A stretch of 54,985 nt of DNA from JAYZQT01 sp036136335 (lineage in GTDB: Bacteria; Pseudomonadota; Alphaproteobacteria; MPNO01; UBA830), in contig JAYZQT010000066.1 in NCBI GenBank assembly GCA_036136335.1, positions 1-54,985 on the forward strand, read 5' to 3'. The position numbers and the translations under genes were made by a program. Shown in pieces: positions 8,028 to 16,200 of this stretch. Under the pieces are notes generated by a model, which saw only the letters and a program-made list of their open reading frames with translations, was not told the origin of the DNA and searched no databases. How positions within the stretch are numbered: the first letter of the stretch is position 1; each line of letters starts with the position of its first letter.

Positions 8028-8903
8028 CTAGAAGAGACCGTAACGGCAAGTAATCCACAACTTTTGCGGAATTGATAAACCGATGTTTTCGTTCAAGTCC
8101 CGCCAATCTCTTGCCAGCAATCGTTCCAGTACCCTTCTATAATTCATCATCATGATCACCGCGGGTTTCAACGCCCTTATGTCACAGTTAGAAAGCAGTT
8201 GACCCGCTTCTAAGTATTTGTTCTGGGCGGTTTTCGCCACGGCGCGACAAATCTCAGGTAATTTAGGATGGGTCAATACATCGTCTGGTGTAACGCCGGA
8301 AACATTTTGAGCGATAATTTGTTCCTTTGGGAGGTACAGCCGACCCATAAGAGCATCATCCTTTAGGTCGCGAAGGATATTGGTCAGTTGAAGGGCCGTA
8401 CCTAGAGAAAGGGCAAATTTTCTGGATGCAGCGCTAGTGTCACCAAATACCCGTATTGACAAAAGTCCGACTGCGCCTGCAACTCTGTCACAATATTGCT
8501 GCAACCGGGCGCAATCCGGCATCATCATTGAACCGTCTGCATCCATTTCCATGCCTGCAATCACGTCCGTAAAATCGTTTTTTTCAAGTGAATATCTTTG
8601 GACGGCCTGGCTAAGGGCATACTCGAGGAGTGTTTTTTCGGAATTGTCATCGTGGTCGTAGATTGTTTCTAGCGAACGTCGCCAGTGATTCAGGTCAGCG
8701 AGTTTTTGTTCGGGAGGCTTGGTCCCGTCGGCTATATCGTCGACCTCGCGGCAAAACGTATAAATAGTAAACATGGCGTCGCGTTTATCTTCTGGTAGAA
8801 TTCTCATGCCCCAATAAAAGGTTGAGCCGGACGCACGCGTTACCTTCCGGACATAATTCCGTGCAGCAATATCTTTATTTTCAGTGGGTACTAGGTCAGC
8901 CAT
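8028..8903 (-). CDS. hpnD: Squalene/phytoene synthase family, presqualene diphosphate synthase (HpnD type)
   Basis: The 291-residue protein has the two Asp-rich motifs of head-to-head prenyl synthases: CREVDDIAD (residues 51-59) and NILRDLKDDALMGRLYLP near 175-192. YRRVLERLLARDW near the C-terminus is typical of HpnD. HpnD condenses two farnesyl diphosphates to presqualene diphosphate on the way to squalene and hopanoids. The usual partners hpnC and hpnE are not adjacent, which is unusual because the three commonly form an operon. It may be the housekeeping copy in a scattered pathway. A phytoene synthase is a less likely alternative. Confidence 0.75.
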   Translation of the reverse strand: MADLVPTENKDIAARNYVRKVTRASGSTFYWGMRILPEDKRDAMFTIYTFCREVDDIADGTKPPEQKLADLNHWRRSLETIYDHDDNSEKTLLEYALSQAVQRYSLEKNDFTDVIAGMEMDADGSMMMPDCARLQQYCDRVAGAVGLLSIRVFGDTSAASRKFALSLGTALQLTNILRDLKDDALMGRLYLPKEQIIAQNVSGVTPDDVLTHPKLPEICRAVAKTAQNKYLEAGQLLSNCDIRALKPAVIMMMNYRRVLERLLARDWRDLNENIGLSIPQKLWITCRYGLF

Positions 8904-8987
8904 ACTATGAGTGTATCGTTGCGCGAGTAGAATCAGAATCAGGTCTTTTGCCTATTTGGTCAATTGGCTCGTTGCGGCGGTCAAATG

Positions 8988-9004
8988 TATTGGATGGACC
9001 AATA
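8988..9004. promoter_or_regulatory. Short inverted repeat upstream of the Rieske operon
   Basis: TATTGG and CCAATA are perfect inverted arms around ATGGA, 68 bases upstream of the first gene of the operon starting at 9072, and close to the start of the divergent hpnD. A similar TTTGGTCAATTGG lies at 8955-8967. This could be a regulator half-site pair. A six-base arm is short and might be chance. Confidence 0.3.
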
Positions 9005-9071
9005 ACGAAACAGTTGTATAAAATGCCGTGCTAAGCGAAGAATTTCCCTTGAACCTTGGTGAAGACAGGTC

Positions 9072-9305
9072 ATGAAACAGGAAGACCGTACGCGCGAGCC
9101 TGAGAACGTGGTATGGCAGACGCGCACTCGCGAACAGACAGAATTTGAGCAACGACTTTCCCTAGCAATGGAGAAGGCATTTTCGGAAGGTGTGACAGAG
9201 CTGGATGAATTGGTAGCACACTTAAATAGTAATAAAATTCATGATGAAAACGACATGGAATGGACAGCTGAAACGTTCTGCGCGGTGATGGCGGAGCTTG
9301 CTTAA
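9072..9305 (+). CDS. Small recombinase-like helix-turn-helix protein next to a Rieske oxygenase
   Basis: A 77-residue acidic protein with WQTRTREQTEFEQRL at about 15-29, AFSEGVTELDELVAHLN at about 36-52 and a closing WTAETFCAVMAEL. I recognise this as the small protein (recombinase-like HTH domain) often encoded just before Rieske oxygenase alpha subunits. No enzymatic residues are evident. Its stop lies twelve bases before the oxygenase ATG, implying tight co-expression. Possible roles are an assembly or adaptor factor for the oxygenase or a local regulator; neither is established. The recognition is from memory of the pattern. Confidence 0.65.
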   Translation: MKQEDRTREPENVVWQTRTREQTEFEQRLSLAMEKAFSEGVTELDELVAHLNSNKIHDENDMEWTAETFCAVMAELA

Positions 9306-9317
9306 ATGGAGGATAAC

Positions 9318-10373
9318 ATGAGCGAAGCCGTCGTATCCCCGGAAGAGGTTCGGTTGAGGGTCGCTTTGGGCCCGATGAACCGGTGGTGGCCGGTTGCCGC
9401 CAGTTGGATGATTAAGGATGTTCCCCGAGGGCTGACACGTCTTGGTGAAAAGATAGTTGTCTGGCGGGATAGAAATGGGTCGGTTCACTGCGACGAAGAC
9501 CGGTGTCCGCATCGTGGTGCCCGGCTTTCCATGGGTTGGAATATTGGTGACAGAATCGCCTGCTGGTATCACGGCTTGGAAATGGGCGATGACGGCATTG
9601 TGAAAAAAATGCCTGCGATTGCAGATTGTCCGATGGTTGGCGAAAAAATGATAAAATCCTACCCGTGCTTCGAACATATGGGCGGCATCTTTGTCTGGTT
9701 TGGTGATGAACTTCATCAGGCGCCCGATGATTTTGAATATCCGGAGGAATTTCGGTCCGACGAGTGGGACGCGATACTCTGTACAGCGCACTGGAAGTGC
9801 AACTGGGTTGCTGCTGTCGACAACGTGATGGATCCGATGCACGGCGCATATTTGCATGCAATCTCACATTCGATGACCGAAGGCGACAAGGAAGCAAAGA
9901 TGCATGTGGACCCGACCGATACAGGCTTTATCTTTGGTAAGTCTGATCAGAGAGACGTCAACTTTGATTGGATCGAATGGGGGGACACCGGTGCATTCTG
10001 GCTTCGGGTATCTCCCTTGCCTTACAGGACCGAAGCTGGACCTGGGGGTAATTTCGGAATTATGGGTTTTGTGACACCAATCGATGAGACGAACTGTCGA
10101 GTGTTCTTCTGGCGTACTCGAAAGGTTCAAGGGTGGCAACGTCATGCCTGGAGGTTTATGTACCGAAACAGGCTCGAGACTTTGCATTGGGATGTGCTGG
10201 AGCAAGACCGTGTAATATTGGAGGGAATGGACCCCAAGGCATCCGAGAAAGAATTTCTTTATCAGCACGACACGGGATTAGCGCGTGTTCGGCGGTTACT
10301 GGAAACAGAAGCCCAAGCACAGTTAGCGGCTCTGGCCAGCGGTTGCGGTGATACGGCTGCGGTGCCTGAATAG
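9318..10373 (+). CDS. Rieske non-haem iron oxygenase, large subunit (phthalate/vanillate oxygenase-like)
   Basis: The start is taken at ATG 9318 because GGAGG (9308-9312) lies just before it, inside the frame of an earlier ATG at 9306. The 351-residue protein has a Rieske cluster, Cys63-x-His65 and Cys82-x2-His85. The mononuclear iron site DNVMDPMHGAYLH has His175 and His180. The short alpha-type length and the motif CPHRGARLSMGW place it in the phthalate 4,5-dioxygenase/vanillate demethylase-like group, which needs a separate reductase. No ferredoxin or reductase gene is nearby. It probably hydroxylates or demethylates a ring substrate to start the pathway encoded downstream. Confidence 0.9.
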   Translation: MSEAVVSPEEVRLRVALGPMNRWWPVAASWMIKDVPRGLTRLGEKIVVWRDRNGSVHCDEDRCPHRGARLSMGWNIGDRIACWYHGLEMGDDGIVKKMPAIADCPMVGEKMIKSYPCFEHMGGIFVWFGDELHQAPDDFEYPEEFRSDEWDAILCTAHWKCNWVAAVDNVMDPMHGAYLHAISHSMTEGDKEAKMHVDPTDTGFIFGKSDQRDVNFDWIEWGDTGAFWLRVSPLPYRTEAGPGGNFGIMGFVTPIDETNCRVFFWRTRKVQGWQRHAWRFMYRNRLETLHWDVLEQDRVILEGMDPKASEKEFLYQHDTGLARVRRLLETEAQAQLAALASGCGDTAAVPE

Positions 10374-10390
10374 GAAAGGACCATATACCC

Positions 10391-11149
10391 ATGAGCGTCA
10401 TATCGCTCAAGGACAAGCGTGTTTTAATCACAGGTGGTGCCCGCGGTCTCGGACGTGCTTTCGCTGAATCCGCACTGGCATCTGGCGCTCGCGTGCTTAT
10501 TGCAGACATTCTGGAAGAACGCGGGGAAAAAACTGCCCTGACCCTTTCAGCTGAAGGCGAAATTTATTTCGAACCGTTCAATCTGGCCAATCCACAGTCA
10601 ATAGAAATTCTCGCGGAAAAGGCGATAGCCCTTTTGGGAGGTATTGACGGGCTTGTAAACTGCGGTGCAATTGCCACCGGGGTTGGCGGCAGGACCGTCG
10701 AGGAAATCGAAATAGAAACCTGGGATCGGGTTATGACGGTCAATGTTCGGGGGACATGGCTGACCATCAAGGCCTTGTGCTCAGAACTTCGAAAATCCGG
10801 TAACGGAAAAATTGTAAATATTGCGTCGGATACCGCGATGTGGGGCGCGCCCAAGCTATTGCACTATGTTGCTTCAAAAGGCGCCGTTATCTCCATGACC
10901 CGTTCCCTCGCGCGAGAACTCGGGGAAGACGGTATTTGCGCTAATGCAATTGCGCCGGGGCTGACTTTGGTTGAGGCGACGGAATATGTTCCCGAGGACC
11001 GGCATCGCCAGTACGTCGACGGTCGGGCAATTACAAGGAAACAGAAACCAGACGATGTCACAGGTACAGTTATGTATTTATTGTCCGATGCTGCGGATTT
11101 TGTTACCGGACAGCTTCTCCCGGTGAACGGTGGATTTGTATTTAATTAA
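10391..11149 (+). CDS. Short-chain dehydrogenase/reductase (classical SDR)
   Basis: A 252-residue SDR with the cofactor motif TGGARGLG near residue 15, a modified N-[CG]-[AG] motif (VNCGA), the catalytic Ser in NIASDTAM, and Tyr-x3-Lys in YVASKGAV near 157-161. GGAAAGGA precedes the ATG. The gene follows the Rieske oxygenase after 17 bases and precedes a cupin gene after 14 bases, so it is in one operon with them. In such a setting an SDR often oxidises a cis-diol or an alcohol formed by the oxygenase; that role here is inference. Confidence 0.88.
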   Translation: MSVISLKDKRVLITGGARGLGRAFAESALASGARVLIADILEERGEKTALTLSAEGEIYFEPFNLANPQSIEILAEKAIALLGGIDGLVNCGAIATGVGGRTVEEIEIETWDRVMTVNVRGTWLTIKALCSELRKSGNGKIVNIASDTAMWGAPKLLHYVASKGAVISMTRSLARELGEDGICANAIAPGLTLVEATEYVPEDRHRQYVDGRAITRKQKPDDVTGTVMYLLSDAADFVTGQLLPVNGGFVFN

Positions 11150-11163
11150 CAGGAGACAGGATA

Positions 11164-11730
11164 ATGAATGCTGACACACCGATCGTGTTAGACGCGGACG
11201 ACCGTGCAGAGGATCTGCCGGGTTGGCGTAAGGAGGAGAGTCAGACATTCGACGACTGGATGGAAACACGGGTAGCCCGATTTGATACACGCCAGTACGA
11301 CTGGGATGTTCTGAAATTTCAGGCCGATTTTGATCCGAAGTACCGCCGCGCACAGATGCGTTACATGGGAACTGGAGGCACGGGGCAGGGCACTGACATG
11401 AACACCGTCCCGTCAGAGCATTTTACTTTTTCAACCATGGTTCTCCCTCCGGGTTGTGAGGGTCCTCCTCACATCCACACAGACGTCGAAGAGGTATTTT
11501 TTATGCTTCGGGGAAGTATCCGTTTAACTGTTCAGGACGGCGAGCAGGAGTGGGAAACCCTTCTAAAAGAGCGTGACCTTATATCTGTGCCTCCGGGCGT
11601 GTACCGTGGTCTGGTGAACGAGGGTCAGGAAGAAGCACTGATGTGCGTGATGCTTGGCGCGACCAAACCAGTGACGCCCACCTATCCATCCGGGCACCCA
11701 CTGGCATCAATCAAACGAGAAAATAAATAA
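11164..11730 (+). CDS. Cupin-domain protein
   Basis: The 188-residue protein has a cupin motif 1 with His103-x-His105-x3-Glu109 and the loop GSIRL, then a second motif near DLISVPPGVYRG where the usual metal-binding His is Tyr or Arg. It may be a metal-dependent enzyme or a binding protein with an incomplete metal site. Residues 1-60 lack a recognisable motif and contain Trp-rich stretches. GGAGACAGG precedes the ATG. It sits in the Rieske operon, where ring-fission cupins are common, but gentisate-type or other dioxygenase identity is not supported by the short length. Confidence 0.75.
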   Translation: MNADTPIVLDADDRAEDLPGWRKEESQTFDDWMETRVARFDTRQYDWDVLKFQADFDPKYRRAQMRYMGTGGTGQGTDMNTVPSEHFTFSTMVLPPGCEGPPHIHTDVEEVFFMLRGSIRLTVQDGEQEWETLLKERDLISVPPGVYRGLVNEGQEEALMCVMLGATKPVTPTYPSGHPLASIKRENK

Positions 11731-11860
11731 ATAAGGGAACTCTGACATTCCCTGAGGCTGAGAACGATTCCGACGATTAGAAACAAGGGTAATCCAGTAA
11801 TGAAAGCATCGCCACTAGAACGCGCCACGAACCCTGCCTGCTAGAATCCCAAGATGTAAA

Positions 11861-12670
11861 ATGCCGCCATCGCCCAGAAAATTGATTGATACACAAAGAG
11901 GTGCCTTCACTTATCGAGAGCAGGGTACTGGTCCGGCGTTGGTCTTCCTGCACGGGATAGGCTCTGGGTCGGAGTCCTGGCAAGCTCAGATAGATTCATT
12001 TGCCGAAAATTATCGAACAATTGCCTGGGATGCGCCCGGTTATGGGGGCTCCACCTCGGTAGTTAGTCGTGTACCAAATGCGGCAGAGTATGCTGACAGG
12101 CTCGAGGCTCTGCTCGATGCCCTCGAAATTACCAGCTGTAATCTTGTCGGACATTCACTTGGCGCATTAATGGCCTGCTCTTATGCGAAGACGAGGAAAA
12201 ACCGGGTGGCGAGCCTCATGATTGCGTCGCCAGCTGCGGGTTATGGGGCTTCATCACCCGATGTGCAGAGTCAGCGCCGGGCGAGACGGCTGGACCTACT
12301 GGATAAACTGGGCCCGGAAGGACTTGCTCGTGAACGGCACGGAGTTTTGTTGTCTGATCATGCCCCGCAATGGGCACGAGATCGGGTTCGCAAAATAATG
12401 GGGGAAATCCACGCAGATGGATATCGCCAAGCCGTTGAATTGCTGGTTTGTGGAGATATCTTGTCAGATGCGAAAACCATCTCGCTTCCGGTGACAGTCG
12501 TCGTGGGTGGGGCCGATACCGTGACACCACCAGATGGATGCGAAATGATAGCCAACACCTTTATGCAATCGGAATTCAAAATTCTCCCCGGAGTTGGGCA
12601 TGCGTGCTACGTTGAGGGACCCGAAGCGTTCAACGCCGCGCTGATCGAGCATCTTGAAGAAAAGGCATAA
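11861..12670 (+). CDS. Alpha/beta hydrolase
   Basis: A 269-residue hydrolase with oxyanion segment VFLHGIGSGSESW near 29-41, nucleophile elbow GHSLG with Ser99, and a final GVGHACYVEGPE carrying the catalytic His near 248. An Asp in GGADTVTPP (near 222) would complete the triad. This is the pattern of meta-cleavage-product hydrolases and of enol-lactone hydrolases, so it may cleave a ring-fission product. The 130-base gap before it holds no gene; no Shine-Dalgarno site is evident before the ATG. It lies between the cupin and an atypical SDR in the same orientation. Confidence 0.87.
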   Translation: MPPSPRKLIDTQRGAFTYREQGTGPALVFLHGIGSGSESWQAQIDSFAENYRTIAWDAPGYGGSTSVVSRVPNAAEYADRLEALLDALEITSCNLVGHSLGALMACSYAKTRKNRVASLMIASPAAGYGASSPDVQSQRRARRLDLLDKLGPEGLARERHGVLLSDHAPQWARDRVRKIMGEIHADGYRQAVELLVCGDILSDAKTISLPVTVVVGGADTVTPPDGCEMIANTFMQSEFKILPGVGHACYVEGPEAFNAALIEHLEEKA

Positions 12671-12844
12671 GAGCCAGTGTCAGAAAGAATTTTCAGCATT
12701 GCTTTTGCCGGGCCTGGCAAGCCTTGGCCATATTCTCTCTGAGGTCTTCCAGATCAACAATGTGAATGTTGGGTGCTTCTTTGGGCGAAAAGATAGGAGA
12801 TTGAGCGTGTATCAACGCGGACCAAGAGGGGGTGCCTTTCGACG

Positions 12845-13660
12845 ATGAGTGTGGATTTTAAAAACAAGGTAGCTGTCGTAACTGGGGGTTCTTCCGGTAT
12901 CGGCCTAGCGGCAGCAGAGGCGTTTCTTCGTGCGGGTGGAAAGGTCGCCATTTGCGGACGAAGTCCAGAACGTCTTGATCAGGCGCAAAACATTCTCGTC
13001 AAACTCGCACCGAGAGAGAATGTTTTGGCAAGTGTCTGCGATGTACTTGATGAGTCTGGCGTGACCAAACTTCGGGATGAAGTAGCTGAAAAATATGGAG
13101 GGTGTGATGCGCTGATATGCAACGCGGGGCAGGCGCGTGCGAGTAATCTGTACACCACCAGTGACCAGGACTGGCGTGACGAGTTTGATTTAAAGTTTTT
13201 TTCTGTATTGCGACCCGTCCGGGCTTTCGAAGGTTTTCTCGAGGCGTCGGGTGCCGGGGCTATAGTTTGCACCAGCGCTATACTGGCCCGACAACCAGAA
13301 TCATTTCTTATTGCGACTGCGGCGACACGTGCCGGTCAACTCAATCTGTTAAAATCCATGTCGCTTGAATTTGCGTCCCGAAACATACGGGTCAATGCCG
13401 TCCTTATCGGTCTGGTTGATTCCGGGCAATGGAGCCGCCGTTACGATAGCGGAGAAGGGCCGGATGGCAACAAAATCAGTGACGGGTTGTCTAAAGAAGC
13501 CTGGTTCGCTGAACTGGCAAAATCCCGTAACGTGCCAATGGGTCGCCTTGGAAGACCTGAAGAGGCGGCCAGTGCAATTTTGTTTTTTGCCTCTTCTATG
13601 TCTTCGTTCATTACCGGCGAAACCATTGACGTGACCGGTGGGCAGGCACGCAATGTCTGA
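12845..13660 (+). CDS. SDR-fold protein lacking the canonical Tyr/Lys pair
   Basis: The 271-residue protein keeps the Rossmann motif TGGSSGIG (15-22), CNAG and the C-terminal GETIDVTGG, and CTSAI keeps a Ser. At the expected Tyr-x3-Lys position the sequence is IATAATRAG, giving Thr158 and Arg162. I recall the same ATxAARAG pattern in a recurring family next to acetolactate-synthase-like genes, so it is probably not a sequencing error. Its last eight bases overlap the start of the ThDP enzyme gene, indicating translational coupling. It may bind NAD(P)H and a ligand without the ordinary SDR mechanism, or use another acid/base. Confidence 0.8.
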   Translation: MSVDFKNKVAVVTGGSSGIGLAAAEAFLRAGGKVAICGRSPERLDQAQNILVKLAPRENVLASVCDVLDESGVTKLRDEVAEKYGGCDALICNAGQARASNLYTTSDQDWRDEFDLKFFSVLRPVRAFEGFLEASGAGAIVCTSAILARQPESFLIATAATRAGQLNLLKSMSLEFASRNIRVNAVLIGLVDSGQWSRRYDSGEGPDGNKISDGLSKEAWFAELAKSRNVPMGRLGRPEEAASAILFFASSMSSFITGETIDVTGGQARNV

Positions 13661-15326
13661 TTTGGTAACAGCGGGTGATATAGCTGCTACATTTCTTGAA
13701 AATTGCGGGATAAAGCACGCTTTTGGCGTGATCAGTATCCACAACATGCCGATACTGGATGCTATCTTTCGGCGTGGAAAAATTCACTTTGTACCGACCC
13801 GGTCTGAGGGCGGTGCCGTCAATATGGCAGATGCGAATGCTCGTGTTACGGGCGGTCTCGGGATCGCGGTCTCCAGCACTGGCACAGCTGCGGGAAACGC
13901 CTGCGGAGCTATCGTAGAAGCGATGACTGCGGGGACGCCTTTGTTGCATCTCACCGGTCAGATAGATTCGCAACATCTAGATCAACAGAAAGGATTTATA
14001 CACGAGGCAAAAAATCAACTCGGTATGCTTGATAGTGCTGGTAAGGCGGCAATGCGCGTCTGTTCGCCAGAAACCATGCTGGGCACGCTTCGAGCAGCTG
14101 CAAGACTGGCGTTTACGCCCCCCATGGGCCCCGTCAGCGTTGAAATTCCTATTGACGTGCAGGGCGCGGAGGTTTCTCTGCCTGTCAATTGCGGACCGGT
14201 TGCCCTCTCGCCACCGCAAACTGATGAGGACGCTGTGGCGGCACTGGCGGCGGCATTGGCCGGCAAGAGGCGGGTAATATTCTGGCTCGGCGGGGGAGCC
14301 CGTTGCGCCGGTGATGCGGTAGCCAGGCTTGCCAACCTCGGATTCGGGGTTGTGACGAGTGTCCAGGCCAGGGGTGTCTTTCAAGGAAATGATGGTTTCT
14401 CTCTCGGAGCATTCAACCTTCAGCCCTCTGTTGAAGAATTTTATGCCACCTGCGATGCCATGGTTGTCGTCGGGTCCCGACTGCGCTCGAATGAAACCCT
14501 GTCATATGCATTAAAACTTCCCTCACCCCTGTACCAGATAGACGCTGACCCTCTGGCGGAGGGTCGCTCCTATCCGGCAGATATGTTCGTATGTGGTGAT
14601 TCTGCGACCGCACTGGATATGCTAGCCAACCAACTTGAGAAAACCTACGAGCCAGACCCTGAATTCGGCAAAGATATTCAGGCCGCGCGTGCCGCTGCAG
14701 AGAAGGGAATGCGGCGTGCGCTGGGCCCCTATAACGAAGTACTTGATGCAGTTCTTGGGACGGTGCCTCGGAATTTCGTGTGGGTTCGAGATATTACCTT
14801 ATCAAACACAATCTGGGGAAACAGGCTGCCGGCGCTGGATGGACCACGAAATGGGGTTCATGCTCTGGGTGGTGGAATTGGCCAAGGATTACCGATGGGT
14901 GTTGGTGCAGCACTTGCAGTTCAGAACGAGCGTCGAAAGACCCTTATCCTCGCAGGTGATGGAGGTTTTGCGGTCACCCTTGGCGAACTCGCGACAGCAA
15001 AACAGGAGAATGCTGACATCGCTATACTTCTGATGAACGATGTTGGTTACGGGGTCATAAAAAACATACAGGATGCCAAATACGGTGGGCGCAAGGTCTA
15101 TGCGGATATTCTCGGGCCTGATTGGGCTGGTCTTTGCAGGTCCCTTGGAATTTCCCATGCAAAGGTTGGTGCTGCGGAAGGCTTGGCACCGGCGTTGCGC
15201 AACGCATTCAATGCTGAAGGCCCGGCACTTGTCGAGGTTGACATGAAAGAATTTGGTGATTTTGCCCAGGCGTTTGCAGGTCCCCCCACCCGGGATGAGC
15301 CAGAAGACGGAGAGGTTTCAGGTTAA
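13653..15326 (+). CDS. ThDP-dependent enzyme of the acetolactate synthase family
   Basis: The start is taken at ATG 13653, which overlaps the SDR stop; a GTG at 13638 is less likely. The 557-residue protein has catalytic Glu52 in RSEGGAVNMADA, a central ThDP-enzyme domain from about 190 to 325, and the cofactor motif GDGGF with MND near residues 430-460. Family members include acetolactate synthase, benzoylformate decarboxylase and sulfoacetaldehyde acetyltransferase. No small regulatory subunit is next to it, which argues against a biosynthetic acetolactate synthase. It could process a 2-oxo-acid from ring cleavage. It overlaps the aspartate-dehydrogenase-like gene by one base. Confidence 0.85.
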   Translation: MSDLVTAGDIAATFLENCGIKHAFGVISIHNMPILDAIFRRGKIHFVPTRSEGGAVNMADANARVTGGLGIAVSSTGTAAGNACGAIVEAMTAGTPLLHLTGQIDSQHLDQQKGFIHEAKNQLGMLDSAGKAAMRVCSPETMLGTLRAAARLAFTPPMGPVSVEIPIDVQGAEVSLPVNCGPVALSPPQTDEDAVAALAAALAGKRRVIFWLGGGARCAGDAVARLANLGFGVVTSVQARGVFQGNDGFSLGAFNLQPSVEEFYATCDAMVVVGSRLRSNETLSYALKLPSPLYQIDADPLAEGRSYPADMFVCGDSATALDMLANQLEKTYEPDPEFGKDIQAARAAAEKGMRRALGPYNEVLDAVLGTVPRNFVWVRDITLSNTIWGNRLPALDGPRNGVHALGGGIGQGLPMGVGAALAVQNERRKTLILAGDGGFAVTLGELATAKQENADIAILLMNDVGYGVIKNIQDAKYGGRKVYADILGPDWAGLCRSLGISHAKVGAAEGLAPALRNAFNAEGPALVEVDMKEFGDFAQAFAGPPTRDEPEDGEVSG

Positions 15327-16129
15327 TGGAAATCCTGTTAATCGGATACGGGGCTATCGGGCGTGAAATTCTTGAACAAATTAAGCCGGGTGAAAACGCC
15401 AATATTGCTGGTGTTCTGGTCCGGCCGCAGCGGCTTGAGGAGGTTCGTGCTGTACTCAGTGACCGTGGCATAGAGGTCGTTTCAGCATTGGATGACCTCA
15501 CTGTCATGCCGCAACTGGCAGCGGAGTGCACTGGGCATGGCGGAGTAAGGGAGTTTGGTGCGGAATTTCTGCGTCGTGGTGTGGATTTTCTTGTTATTTC
15601 AATTGGCGCCTTGGCAGATCAAAAACTTTATAAGGAGCTGGTTGCGGCAGCGGAGACAGGCCGTGCCAGCCTAATCCTTGCTTCCGGCGCTGTTGCCGGG
15701 ATTGACGCGCTTGCCGCAGCCCGCACAGGTGGTCTTCAAAGTGTCACCTATACGTCGCGGAAGCCACCTGCTGCCTGGAAGGGGACCCCAGCGGAAATGG
15801 TCTGCGACCTGGAAAATATAAGCCAGCCCACAACGCTATTTGAGGGTGACGCAGCTGCGGCTGCGTCAAAGTTTCCTCAGAATGCCAACGTCGCTGCGAC
15901 CGTGGCCCTTGCCGGGGCCGGTTTTTCCAGAACGGAAGTGTGCCTGGTCGCGGATCCTGACATTGCCAGCAACATTCATCAGTTAAGCGTCGAGGGCGTT
16001 TTTGGTTCCTTCGATATGGAGATCAGGGGCAAGGCTTTGCCCAACAATCCAAAAACGTCCATGCTCGCTGCCCATTCAGTTGTTTCCGAACTTCGTCGGC
16101 GAGCGGGCGTGGTGGAGATTGGCAGCTGA
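15326..16129 (+). CDS. L-aspartate dehydrogenase-like oxidoreductase (NadX family)
   Basis: A 267-residue protein with GYGAIG at residues 7-12, the family's AAECTGHGGV, SGAVAGIDAL and PAAWKGTPA segments, and PQNANVAATVALAGAGF near 190, which match aspartate dehydrogenases of the DUF108 group. These produce iminoaspartate from aspartate with NAD(P), or run in reverse. Start TAATG overlaps the ThDP gene by one base, so they are translated together. In a catabolic operon an amino or imino-dicarboxylate could be an intermediate, and the neighbouring RidA-like genes would fit removal of an unstable imine. That link is inference. Confidence 0.78.
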   Translation: MEILLIGYGAIGREILEQIKPGENANIAGVLVRPQRLEEVRAVLSDRGIEVVSALDDLTVMPQLAAECTGHGGVREFGAEFLRRGVDFLVISIGALADQKLYKELVAAAETGRASLILASGAVAGIDALAAARTGGLQSVTYTSRKPPAAWKGTPAEMVCDLENISQPTTLFEGDAAAAASKFPQNANVAATVALAGAGFSRTEVCLVADPDIASNIHQLSVEGVFGSFDMEIRGKALPNNPKTSMLAAHSVVSELRRRAGVVEIGS

Positions 16130-16200
16130 TCATGAAAATGTTCTAGAACCGAGCCTATAGTTACCACAAACCCGAATCTACCTATTTCAAGAGGCCATCC

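Noticed and set aside
11731..11860. TPP-riboswitch-like GGCTGAGA in the gap before the alpha/beta hydrolase, upstream of a ThDP gene.
   Set aside because: Only the CTGAGA box fits. The second conserved half (CTGATCTGG... and GCGTAGGGA) is absent, and the spacing is wrong.
12671..12844. Short peptide frame (SERIFSIAFAGPGKPWPYSL) in the gap after the hydrolase.
   Set aside because: It is 21 codons, starts with GTG, has no ribosome site and no recognised family.
13653..15326. Biosynthetic acetolactate synthase IlvB.
   Set aside because: No IlvH/IlvN small subunit or branched-chain genes are adjacent; the operon is catabolic.
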